The position numbers and the translations under genes are program-made. Below are positions 22,172-33,229 of a DNA stretch of 64,000 nt, piece by piece; the first letter of the stretch is position 1, and every line of letters begins with the position of its first letter. The stretch spans positions 62,001 through 126,000 of the forward strand of contig SAUG01000118.1 in NCBI GenBank assembly GCA_011316305.1. The letters run 5' to 3'. Source of the stretch: Rusavskia elegans. Its lineage: Eukaryota > Ascomycota > Lecanoromycetes > Teloschistales > Teloschistaceae. Below the pieces are notes generated by a model, which saw only the letters and a program-made list of their open reading frames with translations, did no database searches and had not been told where the DNA came from.

Positions 22172-25005
22172 ATGGCATCTTCCAATTCGAATGCACCAGC
22201 TGGTGCCGACGCACAGGGCAATGATGCACCTACAACATCGCGACCAACCCACGCTTTGATAAACGCGCAGTCGACCTCCGCTTCCGGCACTATCTCTGAT
22301 GCTGCAGCCAGCAAAAAGCGACGGAACCATCGTGGAGGGAGAAGAAAAAAGAGTAGAAGACGATCGTTTGCTGTACCCAACGAAGAAGAGGAATCCGCTA
22401 ACCCAGCGTCAACCGCTCATGACTCTACCGAACCTCCGGCCTCATCTACTGCCAGACCTCCCATGTATCGACTCGGTCAATCCGGGGGTCGCACTCTGAG
22501 CTCGACAAGCTTCGACAGCCAGGCGCTGTTAGACCACAGGTACTTTCATGCCTGTCTAGGGGCCCTCGTAAACTTAATATGCTAAGACATCACTAGGGAT
22601 CATCCTCCGATGCGCACTCGGAGAGAGAGTCGCCTAGGTCAGAACGTGTATTCGAACCGAGCAAACCAGTCGAACAATGACCTCCAATCTCCATATCGCC
22701 CCTCCTACCCTTCCAAATCTACATCCAACTCTGTCCACCATCACCCGCCGCGATCCAGTCATGCCCATGCGTCCTCCAGCAGTGAAAGCGAAGGGGAGAA
22801 CGTTACCGCCAACGATCGGACACCTCTCTTACCAGCATCAAACCATGACCGTAATACCTCCAGGCAGGGTTCTGGCTATGGAGCGTACAATGGCTATGCG
22901 GGCCGGCATGGACGTACTTCTCAGAACCGTCGATCTTCAGCAGCCACATCCTCATCAAGCAAACAACGAAGAGGGATGCTGAGCCGACAGCAATCGGCGT
23001 CTGCAACGCCGCAGGGTCACGATGTCAACAACCCCCCATCTGTCCCTGGTAGTCCCAAATTAGGCCCTGACATGGGATACAATGATATGATGGTTACCGA
23101 CGCTCTGCATTCCCAGTCTCCGCACGATAAACGAATGACGAAGGAACCAAATTCGCATGATCAACTCATCGATATTGACGATGACGGTCCTGCTCGCCTG
23201 GCCTCATCTCCTATAGCCAGGAACGAGGCGGCCCTTGATCACCGAAGACATACCATTGCGATGGGACCAGAGGATGATGTGTGCTATCCATTGGAAGGCA
23301 TGTCGGAAATGGCTGAGGAGGATGACTTATCCCGCGACCAGAGCAATGCTGGTCAGGGACCTCGGCGTCGACGATATCGAAAATGGCCCGATCTTACTGT
23401 TCTTGACGAGTGGAGTCGAGAGGAGAAAGAGAGAAGCGAAGGGATCGGAGCCAAGAAGATCAGTGAGCCTGTGCTTATAGCCGGTAGACTGCGCCCACTA
23501 AAGCACGGATGGCATCGGGCGGAAGAAGACGCCCCTTATAGGTTCACGTACTTCAACGAGGAACTGCCAAGCACAATACACAGCCAGACCCTGTCTGAAC
23601 TTTTACAAGAGGGCCAGAGCTTCCAGGAGCTGTTTGTCCCTGATCCGCCTGAATTATCCAGCGACGAATCCTCTGACGATGAGGATATCATAAGCCGTCA
23701 AGGCACATACGACCGCCAGCCCATGAGTCCTGGCAATCATTCCAGGGCCGATACTCGACATCCTTCCATGAATGGTGACCCGCGAGAGATGAAAACTCAA
23801 TCCTCCGATCGATCCGGTATGGGCACCCCTCAGCAACCTATGGGTCCCGAACCACAAGACAAGTCCAAACGTTATGGTGCTCGCCCGACTTTCTGGCTTG
23901 ATGTTCTGTCACCTACTGATACAGAGATGAGGGTCATATCCAAGACGTTCGGAATTCATCCATTGACTGCTGAGGACATCATGATGCAGGAAGCCCGCGA
24001 AAAGGTCGAGCTCTTTCGACATTACTATTTCGTCAATTATCGAACCTTTGAGCAGGATACGAGTAGCGAGAACTACCTCGACCCGGTGAACATGTATGTT
24101 GTCGTTTTCCGTGAAGGTGTCATCAGCTTCCATTTCTCCATGACACCGCATCCAGCAAATGTCCGTAGACGCATTCGACAATTGAAAGACTACCTGATCC
24201 TCAGCTCCGATTGGATCTCGTATGCTATCATTGACGATATCACGGATGTGTTTGCTCCGCTGATCGAGTCAATCGAGGAAGAGGTGGACGATATCGATGA
24301 TCAAATCCTACAGCTGCATGCACCAGGTAGATCAGAGCCTGAATCGGAAAAGGCCAAGAACAACGAGAAAGCATCTACGAATGGCGATGTTGGACCGGGT
24401 GAGTCTGGCGGTGACATGCTTCGTCGTGTAGGTGAAGGGCGCAAGAAGGTCATGGGCCTCTACAGACTGCTTGGCAACAAAGCAGATGTGATCAAAGGCT
24501 TTGCCAAGAGGTGCAACGAGCATTGGGAGATAGCACCAAGGAGCGAGATCGGTCTCTACTTGGGCGATATTCAGGATCATATCCTCACCATGACGAGCAA
24601 TCTCAGTCACTACGAGACGTAAGCAAACCTCTAAACTACTTCTGTGTGCTTTGAGTGCCTAACAATCCTCACCAGGCTACTCTCTCGAGCTCACTCGAAC
24701 TATCTGGCGCAAATCAACATCCGAATGAACGAACGACAGGAGCAAACGGCCGATGTGCTGGGCAAACTCACGGTCTTGGGTACTATCGTCCTGCCGATGA
24801 ACATCATCACCGGCATGTGGGGGATGAACGTCTTGGTACCTGGCCAGGAAACCGACAACCTGTACTGGTTTTGGTCAAGTAAGTCCTTTGCCGTTGTTGG
24901 TCCTCCTGATACTTTGCTGACTGGATTCACTCAGTCTCTGCTGGACTGATTTTCTTTGGCGTCTCATGCTTCTTCATCGCGAAGAGGGTGTACGGTATTG
25001 TGTAA
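22172..25005 (+). CDS. CorA-type Mg2+ transporter (ALR1/MNR2 family)
   Basis: Exons 22172-22539, 22597-24618, 24676-24878 and 24935-25005 give 887 residues; introns are 56-57 nt. The first half is a long hydrophilic cytosolic N-terminus with a Lys/Arg-rich patch (SKKRRNHRGGRRKKSRRR) and many serines, as in yeast Alr1 and Mnr2. The CorA domain starts at FWLDVLSPTDTEMRVISKTF, with LTAEDIMMQEAREKVELF next. The pore helix contains the family signature GMN in NIITGMWGMNVLVPG. The last, short exon supplies the second transmembrane helix (SAGLIFFGVSCFFIAKRV). Plasma-membrane uptake (Alr1-like) or vacuolar export (Mnr2-like) cannot be decided from sequence alone. Confidence 0.92.
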
Positions 25006-25337
25006 ACAGGTAGCGAAATTGTATCAGAAGGTTCGGGAGCATACAAAACGGTGTTATTGAGGCAATTGTGTGGTATTGGATTAAACTGAAAAGTGGAGGA
25101 GTTTCGATGAGATCAAACCTAGTTTAATATTCTATGTAATAATTCGTAATTCAAAAATCCGGAAATCGACCTGTCGACACACAATAATAGCAGTCTCGCG
25201 CCTCGGCGAAATCCATTCCAACAAGAGGCATGGAACTATTGTGATATCCCCCAAAATTCTCGAGCTTTGGAACATCTTCCTCACGTATCTTTTGATCTCT
25301 GCAATTCTGCACACATCTAAACGGACCGGCGTCAAAG
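25006..25337. other. Short tandem-gene spacer
   Basis: 332 bp between the transporter stop and tubulin cofactor A; AT-rich in its first half. Nothing recognisable beyond expected 3' UTR and promoter. Confidence 0.4.
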
Positions 25338-25925
25338 ATGTCACGCCCTTCACCTCTGGCGATCTCCGTAGCCTCCATCCGCCGCCTACTCAAAGAAGAA
25401 ACAACATACCGCACCGAACTCGCAAACCAAGAATCGACATTGCAGAGATTGGAAAGGGAGAGTGGGGAAGACGATGATGGGAATCGAGAGTGGAGTGTGA
25501 GGCAGGAGGTTAGTCTGTACTTCAATTATCATTCATCCGTACTTGTGATCTTTTATTACTATCCGAGATGAGTGGGTCTGTTGGTGTGGATGACATTCTC
25601 CAATAAACATTTCTATCTAAAAATTTTCACTACTGCTCGATAACCCATTTACTTCAATTGACGATGAGTTTTGGGATTGCTAATACTAAGACTAAAATTG
25701 AGCAGAAACGAGCCATCCAGGAAACCAAAGCCATTTTCGAACCTCTGCGAGAGAAACTCCTGGCTGCGGCGGGTGGACTGGAACAGTTACTGGTCCGTAT
25801 AACTCATCCTAACTTTATGAAAGTGCTGAATCCAGGTCTTGTAGAGTTCAGCGCAAGCGGAGCAGTTCAGCGAGGAGGAGGTTGATGTTGCGAGGGAATT
25901 GATTGGGAAGGCTAGGGCTGGTTGA
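25338..25925 (+). CDS. RBL2: Tubulin-binding cofactor A (TBCA / Rbl2)
   Basis: Exons 25338-25508, 25706-25792 and 25845-25925 give 112 residues, the normal family size. The introns are 197 nt, unusually long for this window, and 52 nt. Cofactor A is a cytosolic chaperone that captures beta-tubulin during alpha/beta dimer assembly. SPLAISVASIRRLLKEETTY begins a three-helix bundle. Next come SVRQEKRAIQETKAIFEPL across intron 1 and KLLAAAGGLEQLL. After intron 2, EQFSEEEVDVARELIGKA ends the protein. The gene converges on the THOC7-like gene with about 160 bp between stops. Confidence 0.87.
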
Positions 25926-26084
25926 AATGGTGATGGATGGTGGTGTTGGGGAGAGGTCATGCTGGGGTTTTAGGCAGGGAGGGAGATACAATGATGATAC
26001 CCAAGAGAATGAATTGGTTTGGATGTAGGCGATAAGAGACACGTTTCGAGGGATTTATATTATAGCGATTGCTTGAAACTAATA

Positions 26085-27176
26085 CTATGATACATCCATC
26101 TCATATGGCTTGGTAGATTCCTCTTCGTCCTTATATTCATCCCTTCCCAGTCCTTCGAAACTCTTGTCAGGACCCGCCGATACCTCGCCGTCTTCTTTCA
26201 TATTCGTGTCCTCGATCTCGATCTCCGGCACCCGCGGCCTCTCCACATCATGCGCAATTTGCTGCGACTGTAATGGCGATTTCTCCCTTGGATTATACGG
26301 CGTCCCAACCAGCGATTCCGTATCGTGATCCTGTCCGCGATGTATAGGTGTTGCACCCTCTGCCTCCGGTCTCGGTGTTCCCACTCCACTGCTCCTTCCT
26401 CTCTGGCTTGCAACATCTCCCTCCTCGCCATCATCTTCCATCCCTTCTCTTCTCTCGACCTCCTCTTTCTCATCCCGAATCAACCTCCGCAGCTGCATTC
26501 CCTCCTCAATGATCTTCCCAAATTGGTCTCTCCGCTCCGACCACGTCTGCGCATACTCCTGAGACTCCCTCTCCAGCTCCGCAATCTCTTCGTTCAGTTT
26601 GTCCAGGTTGGCGTGCTGCTCAGCTCTTGGCTTCAACAAATGGTTACTCGTGATCTTTTCAGCCAACTGATCGTACTCTTTCCTCAATGCTAACGTCTTT
26701 TGCGCTTCCTCTAGCTGCACTCGCAACTCTGATGTGTTATCACGCACCGCCTGCGCCGTCGCTTGGATCTTCAACTTCTCGGCGGCATACCGCTCGCGCT
26801 CCCTAATGTTGCTGGTGAGCAGGAACTGGATGCGAATGATACTACTTTCGAAGGCTGCAAAGTCGAGGAGTGCGTCCTCCCGCCATTGGCGATGCGAGTC
26901 CAGCTGTTGCTGCTTCTGGATTTGCTGGGCCGCGGCTGCTTCGTCGGCTGCGGAGGCATCTGGGGGAGGTGTCGGTGGGAGGGTCGGTAGAACAGCGACG
27001 AGTGATGTGGGTGCGAGAAGGCGTTTGGTGATGCGTTTGAAAGGTTTTTCTTCGACGTTTAGAAGGCGAGATTTGTGGAATGAATCTATTGTTGTTTGGT
27101 CAGAGAGAATGGTTATGTCTGGGGTTTCAGGGCGCTCGCCTTCATCAGCTTGGTCTAGGATTGCGTAGGATGTCAT
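26085..27176 (-). CDS. THO complex subunit 7-like protein
   Basis: A single-exon protein of 363 residues. THO couples transcription to mRNA export; subunit 7 is a coiled-coil component. The N-terminal part carries KPFKRITKRLLAPTS and a Pro/Ala-rich linker with a Q-rich stretch. Next comes LLDFAAFESSIIRIQFLLTS and a long heptad-rich region to about residue 245 (RERERYAAEKLKIQATAQAV, QLEEAQKTLALRKEYDQLAE), the Tho7/THOC7 domain. The acidic, low-complexity tail is the usual fungal extension. On the sense strand the 5' half is C-rich and the 3' half G-rich. Other coiled-coil families could look alike, but the order of blocks favours THOC7. Confidence 0.82.
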   Translation of the reverse strand: MTSYAILDQADEGERPETPDITILSDQTTIDSFHKSRLLNVEEKPFKRITKRLLAPTSLVAVLPTLPPTPPPDASAADEAAAAQQIQKQQQLDSHRQWREDALLDFAAFESSIIRIQFLLTSNIRERERYAAEKLKIQATAQAVRDNTSELRVQLEEAQKTLALRKEYDQLAEKITSNHLLKPRAEQHANLDKLNEEIAELERESQEYAQTWSERRDQFGKIIEEGMQLRRLIRDEKEEVERREGMEDDGEEGDVASQRGRSSGVGTPRPEAEGATPIHRGQDHDTESLVGTPYNPREKSPLQSQQIAHDVERPRVPEIEIEDTNMKEDGEVSAGPDKSFEGLGRDEYKDEEESTKPYEMDVS

Positions 27177-27699
27177 TGTCGTGCTTGTCGTATGACTCGA
27201 TTGGGACTTTTTGACAGTAGCCGTTGCTTCGCAATTTTGGTTTGCTGGTGACTAGGTACGGAACGCGGGAAACTTGCTCGACGTTCCAGTTTCATTGGCT
27301 GGTTTATATTCGCACCGTCGACCTCCCGCTTGAGCCGCACTTTCCCATTTTAGGCCTTTATGCGCCAAAATGGAATCATGTGAAACAAGCGACTTCTTCA
27401 CTTGCTTGTGATCAACATGTGACAAAGAAATGTACGAGTCAATTTGCGCCTCTATTCCATTCTTCGCATTTGATTCAGAATTCTACAACATTCCCTTTCC
27501 TTCTATCAAAACGACTGATCGAGTCTACAACGAGATTCCGATGAAGCCTCGATCCCCAAGCTAGCCTTCCTGACTGGACGTCACAACACATCATAGCCAT
27601 ACCTACTCTACTCATACCTCCCAGTCCACCATATTTCCGAAAGACTCAAGACATCTCAACATCAGTGTTTTGACATCCCCGAGCTTTACCACGAACAAG
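27177..27699. other. Divergent promoter between the THOC7-like gene and ELA1
   Basis: 523 bp with no gene seen. The sequence from about 27590 to 27699 is pyrimidine- and A-rich just before the ELA1 ATG, as expected for a leader. Confidence 0.45.
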
Positions 27700-28939
27700 A
27701 TGCCTGCTTCTAAGTTGCTACATATGGTCCGAAGAGCGTTGATCAAGAAAATCTCCAGTAAGTGCTTGAAATCCTACGCAGCATGACACCACAAATCACC
27801 ACCATCCATACGCTAGAGGCCAACCGTAGCCTATAGTCGCCCGGACTACCTGGAGCATCCGCCTGGGTTTCCGAGCGTATGTTGATGACTTTCGGTGTCA
27901 TCCTGTTTTGAATATGTGGCTTTCATACTGACGCAGCATCCAGTCCTCACAGATATCGGCGATGTTCCGTATGACATGATCCGCCCAGTACTTCTGAAGA
28001 TTGAGAATCCGAACCAGCTAGTAAGTGTTTGAGGTTCCCCTTTATGTCTCCATTACCTAACAACTTATCCAGAAATCACTGGAAGAGACATCCCCGCAAC
28101 TCTTTGGTGTCGATGCGGAGATTTGGATCTCTCTTATCAAGCGTGATGTACCAAAAGCGGAGGAAAAGATGATGTATCCCAGAAACCCAAAGAGTTGGTG
28201 GAAGGTGTACCGCAAGATGTTGAACGACCACCAGAAGGAAGTCGAAGAGGATGCCTTGAAACTCAAGAAAGCCTACAACGGCATCAAGGAAGCTAAGAAG
28301 CCTCCACCTGCGATAATGGAGGGTGTTCCCCACATACCCAAGCTCGGTGGCATGGAGAGAGCCCACCTATTGGAACACAACCAATGTTATGCCAAGAAGC
28401 ATCAGAGAAAAGCCAAACCCGTGTTAAGCGTGCAGAGATACGGAGCCAAAGAACTTACCGGGAAGGGAGTAATGGAAAAAATCCGTCGCGAAACGATGGA
28501 GCAGAGCCAGAAGCGGAAAGCGATGTCCAATCCAATGGATCGTTTGAACAGTCTTGTCAGTCAGGTGCCCGTCGCACCGCGACATCTGGTCGAACAGTAT
28601 CAAAAGTCCCAGGCGCCGAAGCCCATGGATCCAAACATCCCCAGGCGAGCTACCCTTGAGCCCCCGCGCTCTAAGATTTCAGACGACGACCGCCCGCGAG
28701 TAAGCGCTGCGGAATTGATGGACCAGCAGAACCGTCAACACGTCGCGCAAATGAATCTAGCCAAGGCTGCGAAAGCTGGAACATCTGCACCTCCTGCGAC
28801 CTTGGAGAAGGCACCTAACTATTGGAGCCAGTCAGCGAGGCCGGAAAAACGGGTGGCTCGGCTGCAAATGGAGAGAGCTCCCGGGAGTTTCATGAATGTT
28901 TTCACGGGTTCTACGAGTAAGAAGAGACGGTTGGCGTGA
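27700..28939 (+). CDS. ELA1: Elongin-A-like F-box protein
   Basis: Exons 27700-27757, 27944-28020 and 28073-28939 give 333 residues. The first intron is long (186 nt); a 40-nt candidate exon inside it would break the frame. Elongin A binds elongin C and, in yeast, forms a cullin-3 ligase that removes stalled RNA polymerase II. The signature is LTDIGDVPYDMIRPVLLKIE followed by ETSPQLFGVDAEIWISLIKR, then NPKSWWKVYRKMLNDHQKEV. These are the elongin-C-binding box and adjacent helix. The C-terminal third is basic and disordered, ending in a KKRR nuclear-type motif. Codon frame is continuous over all junctions. Confidence 0.88.
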
Positions 28940-29471
28940 AGCGGCAGCCAGGGCATTCGAAATGGGATGGCAATCGAGGATCGAATGTCCTACTTGCCAC
29001 TTGAACAAGAACCAAATTGGATTCAGCGAGGAGTTACGGGCGTTTGAACAGAAACCAAGATACCACTTTGATATGCAGATACGAGAAGTCGCCGGCGTTT
29101 GGAAAGGAACCAAGATACCATTTGATATGCAGAAACAAGAGTGTGTGGGGGTTTCAGCCATGTCAGCAAATTGGAAAGAGCAGCAGATGTCACGACACTT
29201 TGAGCGTGTGTTCGCAAATGAGAAAGTTCGTGGATTGCTTAGAGACTATTCTCCACCATCGAATGAAATCCATGCAACCATTTCACTATTCCCTCTTGAC
29301 TCCATTGGTGACACGAGTGCCTGCCGAACACGATCGTGATACCCGTCGTCCTGTTGGCCTCTGCTTGGCCTGCAAGTAAAAATCCTCCCCCACCGGCCAT
29401 AATTGATCAATCACCATCGACGTCGGAACGCCAAACGACATAATCCGCTCATCGTAGCCAGAAGCATCAAC
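28940..29471. other. Convergent intergenic region between ELA1 and NEDD8 with a short tandem repeat
   Basis: 532 bp between the two stops. It contains the imperfect tandem repeat listed separately. The plus-strand ORF over it starts inside ELA1 in another frame and is not supported as a gene. Confidence 0.5.
28998..29148 (+). repeat. Imperfect tandem repeat of about 54 bp
   Basis: Two neighbouring copies, 29040-29094 and 29095-29148, share GCGTTTG, GAACCAAGATACCA (AAACCAAGATACCA in copy 1) and TTTGATATGCAGA. They differ by substitutions and a one-base gap. A third, partial copy starts at about 28998 (TTGAACAAGAACCAA). It lies just after the ELA1 stop. Confidence 0.75.
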
Positions 29472-29889
29472 CTAGCAACCACCCCGTAGAGCAAGCACCA
29501 AATGCAGCGTCGCTCCACCTTCCAGCTTATACTCAGCGGCTGTGCGATCGTCGACCCTATCTCATTGGCACCCATTCATCAGTTCATTGCGCGACTACCT
29601 CCCATACATAAAACGTACATCTGCTTTCCCCCAAAGATCAACCGTTGCTGCACAGGTGGAATACCCTCTTTCTCCTCGACTCGCTCCTTGATGCGGGAGA
29701 CCTGATGAATGACGGGTATTAGGTTTCGCTGAGAGGTATTTCATTGGGGGGATGGGCTTGGGTGTATGTACTTTGTAGTCTGGTTCAATGTCCAGTTCGA
29801 TTTCCTTGCCGGTTAAGGTTCGTACTCTGGGGGTGATGTTAGTGGGCGTTTTTTGGAGTGATACGGGGATGTGCGTACTTGATGTTCAT
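29472..29889 (-). CDS. RUB1: NEDD8/RUB1 ubiquitin-like modifier precursor
   Basis: Exons (minus strand) 29889-29879, 29826-29772, 29701-29619 and 29556-29472 give 77 residues; introns are 52, 70 and 62 nt. The first exon holds only 11 coding bases (MNIK begins). The ubiquitin fold reads [46 protein letters not shown], then [20 protein letters not shown] single Cys follows the Gly-Gly, so the precursor needs removal of one residue before conjugation. Alanine rather than arginine sits before the LRGG end (LALRGG), the classic NEDD8 mark at position 72. The family modifies cullins. The adjacent ELA1 product is a substrate receptor for such a cullin, though linkage may be chance. Confidence 0.95.
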
Positions 29890-30490
29890 GGTTGCGGTGA
29901 GGCGTGTTGGGGATTTGGGTAGGTGGTTGGTTGAGTTTTATTTAGTGTGAAGAGTGCCTGAATGAATGGTCTAGGCACCTCGTCATAAACGGGGATATAA
30001 CGCGATGACGCTAGAGTTAGCTGCCGCTACCGCCTTTCTGGCCACACGTGAAACTTCCAACTTATTAGTTCAGACTCCTATACCTGTGACGGCGATGTCG
30101 TATCATACTGCTTTTCTAGCCCGAACGTCTAGACTGTGTCCTTCTACGCTGAACTGACCTGCCTATCGAGGTCTCATCTGTGGTATATTCAGTGCCTGTG
30201 ACGATCATGCTGATAATAGGTTGCTTTCCGTGATCTGTACATACATCAACTTCTGAGAGACGCCGCAGAGACCAAGCAAATAAGTAAGTACACCTCATTC
30301 GACTCTGTGATTTCACAACCGCAAACCTTCAGTATTACCTCATATCACCTCATATCACCTCGAATACCAACCCAGAATCAACCAAGGCCGGGGGCCCTGA
30401 CAGCAACCTGTGGCGCTGATTCAAAGTGTCCTGTCGTCGGAATGCCCTGAGATCCTCCTCAACTTTTCCCAGGTTCTGTTCATCTCGGCT
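29890..30490. other. NEDD8 upstream region; no gene seen
   Basis: About 600 bp between the NEDD8 start and the stop of the next minus-strand gene. Two direct copies of CATATCACCT occur at 30341-30360. Nothing else is recognisable. Confidence 0.45.
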
Positions 30491-31022
30491 CTATCTACGC
30501 CGCGAAGTTACGATGTTCCGGAGTAGGATTTTCTTGAGGCTGTCTTCTTTTGCTTCTTCCAGTGGAAAGTACCTCTTGTGATTGCGGGTATGCTCTGCCA
30601 AATCGCCGGCCGTGCGGAACAAGTGTGGAGCCTCGTTGGCTCGAAGAGCATCGATCAGATCGAGGAGATTGACGTGGATTTGCTTAAGTGCCTGAGGTTG
30701 AGAGTTAGCAGTCGGGCCATTTGTCATGTGTCCTTTCCTATCTCTTCACCTTCTTGCACTTTGTAATCGATGTCAAATTGTTGACCCTGATACCAAGTTC
30801 TTGGCAGAGATCTCGCCATGCAGTCAACTTCCCACTCAGTTCGATGCTTCCCAAATGAAATTCGAACTCTGCCTGAAGGCATTCTCCGCGGTGGATTCTC
30901 CATTCTGTTGTTCTTTTCCTCCATCCTTGGGATCGAGCTAGTCGTCCAAATTCATCGTCGATAGGGGCTGAGTGATATTGCTGGAACTGGGGATATCGAT
31001 CAAAGAACGCTGATTGAGGCAT
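30491..31022 (-). CDS. Small conserved fungal protein of unknown function
   Basis: Exons (minus strand) 31022-30750 and 30691-30491 give 157 residues. The 58-nt intron has a GTGAAG donor, a CTAAC branch site and a CAG acceptor, and its removal joins SITKCKK to ALKQIHVNLLDLIDALR. The N-terminal part reads FFDRYPQFQQYHSAPIDDEF, then RLARSQGWRKRTTEWRIHR. This pattern of a Y-x-F start, a GW motif and a W-x-x-LC motif (TAWRDLCQELGI) recurs, from memory, in many short hypothetical proteins of filamentous ascomycetes. No catalytic motif, signal peptide or membrane segment is visible. Function is unknown. It is divergent from RMT2. Confidence 0.75.
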
Positions 31023-31580
31023 GATGGGCTGTGGTGTATGCTGAAGTATGGGCAGACGACATACAAGTGGTTGATGATGGAGGAAGGGAGAAGACGGGAT
31101 TTATTACATATTCCATGGCTCTGTGCCAGCAATATGCAAGACTAGGAGCTGGACAAGATGAGGTTTCGGCTGCTGGCATATCCGCTGTCTTGGTTGAAGA
31201 CATCTCACCAATTCCATTTGCTCAGGCCAGCAGCCAGCCGGGAAGACACCAAGAAATGTGAGATATCAGAAGTTGATATATGGGTATGGTGGTTATGGTC
31301 TTTGCCATCTTTGTCTAAATGAACTTCCATCAGGGGTCTTACGATACATCATAATGATTATCATGCATCGTTTTGCGAACCAGGGCTGATCTATGTATCT
31401 TGCCGTAGCCGAACCATCTAGAGATTCTGGCCCGTTAAACATGATCTTGAGACAGAAAGTTGTGATTCGGATATACTTAGACTGACAAAACCTCTCCACT
31501 CAACGGTAGTCTGCGCGAAAAACAATTTTGAGGTATGATCCGTAGCACATACATAGGAGAATGCAAATCATACTTAAACC
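31023..31580. other. Divergent promoter between the small fungal gene and RMT2
   Basis: 558 bp with no gene seen and no clear repeat; moderately AT-rich near RMT2. Confidence 0.4.
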
Positions 31581-32831
31581 ATGGAGTCCGATCCGCAAGA
31601 AACTGATTCTAGTGTAGCTGCTGACGCTCGATTGCTCCTGCTCGCAGCATCCCGGCACGATCTTATATCACTTCAAGAACTGCTACGCACCGTTCCCGCC
31701 AGCGTCCAAGATCCCGAGACGGGCTTCACACCGCTTCATGCAGCCATCGCAGGTGCAGATCCCTCCAACAAAGCATCTCTGGTAGATGGAGTGCCCAATG
31801 GCGGACCCATCAATGGAGACACTCAGGAGAAGGAGGGAAATGGGGACGACGCATCCATCGAGATCGTGAAACAACTACTTCTGAACGGGGCAATATGGAA
31901 CGATCTCAACAAGGACGACGAGACACCAGGATGTCTAGCCTTACGACTAGGCCTGAAGGACCTCTACAACATCATGGTCGACGCCGGCGTGCGGGCAGAA
32001 GTCCTACTGAACCGAATGGACGAATACGAACGACTCAACGACCAAGCAAGTGACGACGATCCCGACGAAGATATCCCAATAGAAGCCACCCAAAGAGTCC
32101 AAGACCACGACAACGAATCTCTCAACACCCGACCCTCCATCTCGCAAGACCCGCTCCCCAACCAACCAACCTACCTCTCCTCCACCCTCTCCTTCGAAGC
32201 AAACCGCATCCTCGACTCCTCCACCAACAGCGTCATGATGTCCTGGGAAACAAACCTCATGTCCCGCACCGCCTCCCTCCTCGCCCCCTCCCCAAATCTC
32301 CGCATCCTCAACATCGGCCACGGGATGGGCATCATAGACACCCACTTCCAATCCACCACGCCCAGCACCCACCACATCATCGAAGCGCATTCCTCCGTCC
32401 TAGCCCAGATGCGCGAAAAAGGCTGGTACGATAAACCCAACGTTATTATCCATGAGGGCAAATGGCAGGATATTCTGCCCTCGCTTATCGAAAACGAAGA
32501 AGACGGGGCAATATTGTTCGATGTCATTTATTTCGATACTTTCGCCGAACCCTACAGCGCGCTGCGGAGGTTCTTCGAGGATTTCGTCATTGGGTTGCTG
32601 GATGATGGGGGGAGGTGGGGTTATTTCAATGGGTTGGGGGCCGATCGGCAGATTTGCTATGATGTTTATGGGAAGGTGGTGGAGTTGGATTTGTTCGAGG
32701 CGGGGTTTGAGGTCGAGTGGATGGGGGTGGAGGTGCCGGATTTGGAGGAGAGGGGCGAGTGGGATGGGGTCAAAAGGCCGTATTGGAGGTTGAGGGAGTA
32801 TTGGTTGCCGGTGTGTCGATTCATTGGTTGA
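31581..32831 (+). CDS. RMT2: Protein arginine N5 (delta)-methyltransferase RMT2
   Basis: A single-exon protein of 416 residues. RMT2 methylates the delta nitrogen of arginine, known in yeast from ribosomal protein L12. The N-terminal third has ankyrin-like repeats (FTPLHAAIAGAD, then DDETPGCLALRLGLKDLYNI). The Rossmann methyltransferase domain starts with motif I ILNIGHGMGIIDTHFQ, then HHIIEAHSSVLAQMREKGW, VIIHEGKWQDILPSL and FDVIYFDTFAEPYSALRRFF. The end KRPYWRLREYWLPVC is typical. Codons are almost all C-ending at about 31,900-32,450 and shift to G-rich after about 32,540 within the same reading frame. Length and domain order fit the family. Confidence 0.93.
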   Translation: MESDPQETDSSVAADARLLLLAASRHDLISLQELLRTVPASVQDPETGFTPLHAAIAGADPSNKASLVDGVPNGGPINGDTQEKEGNGDDASIEIVKQLLLNGAIWNDLNKDDETPGCLALRLGLKDLYNIMVDAGVRAEVLLNRMDEYERLNDQASDDDPDEDIPIEATQRVQDHDNESLNTRPSISQDPLPNQPTYLSSTLSFEANRILDSSTNSVMMSWETNLMSRTASLLAPSPNLRILNIGHGMGIIDTHFQSTTPSTHHIIEAHSSVLAQMREKGWYDKPNVIIHEGKWQDILPSLIENEEDGAILFDVIYFDTFAEPYSALRRFFEDFVIGLLDDGGRWGYFNGLGADRQICYDVYGKVVELDLFEAGFEVEWMGVEVPDLEERGEWDGVKRPYWRLREYWLPVCRFIG

Positions 32832-33229
32832 GATTCGAATATAGGTGTGGAAAGGGGATCACATCGGGGCTTGAAAGACGTGGAGTTGTGATCATTGACA
32901 AGATGCTCGATTACATGGATCTAGAATTCACGGGCATCTCTCGAATCGCTGGGGAATATGGTTTCTGGACGCATTGCAATCAGCAGCATGAGCGTTTGAA
33001 CCTTGCTTCAGAAGACAGGTCATGGAGTGAGCGATGAAGGATCTCACGTTCTTGTGGCGAGGTGTACCGGAGTCAGGCAGACTGTGAGAAAGGATAATAT
33101 TCTAAGACACGTTTACGAGGAAACCCAGTTGAAGAAAGATGAAAACGAATGCACATGAAACGAGCTGGAATTTTTATGAGGAGTGCCTCGTGCCATTTCG
33201 ATTCTCTACCGCAAAGCTAGAACGACGTT

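Noticed and set aside
27840..27890. 40-nt candidate exon inside ELA1 intron 1
   Set aside because: Splice signals exist on both sides, but including it shifts the frame and destroys LTDIGDVPYD.
28896..29339. 147-codon ORF overlapping the ELA1 3' end and the tandem repeat
   Set aside because: Starts inside ELA1 in another frame; its length is explained by the repeat staying open.
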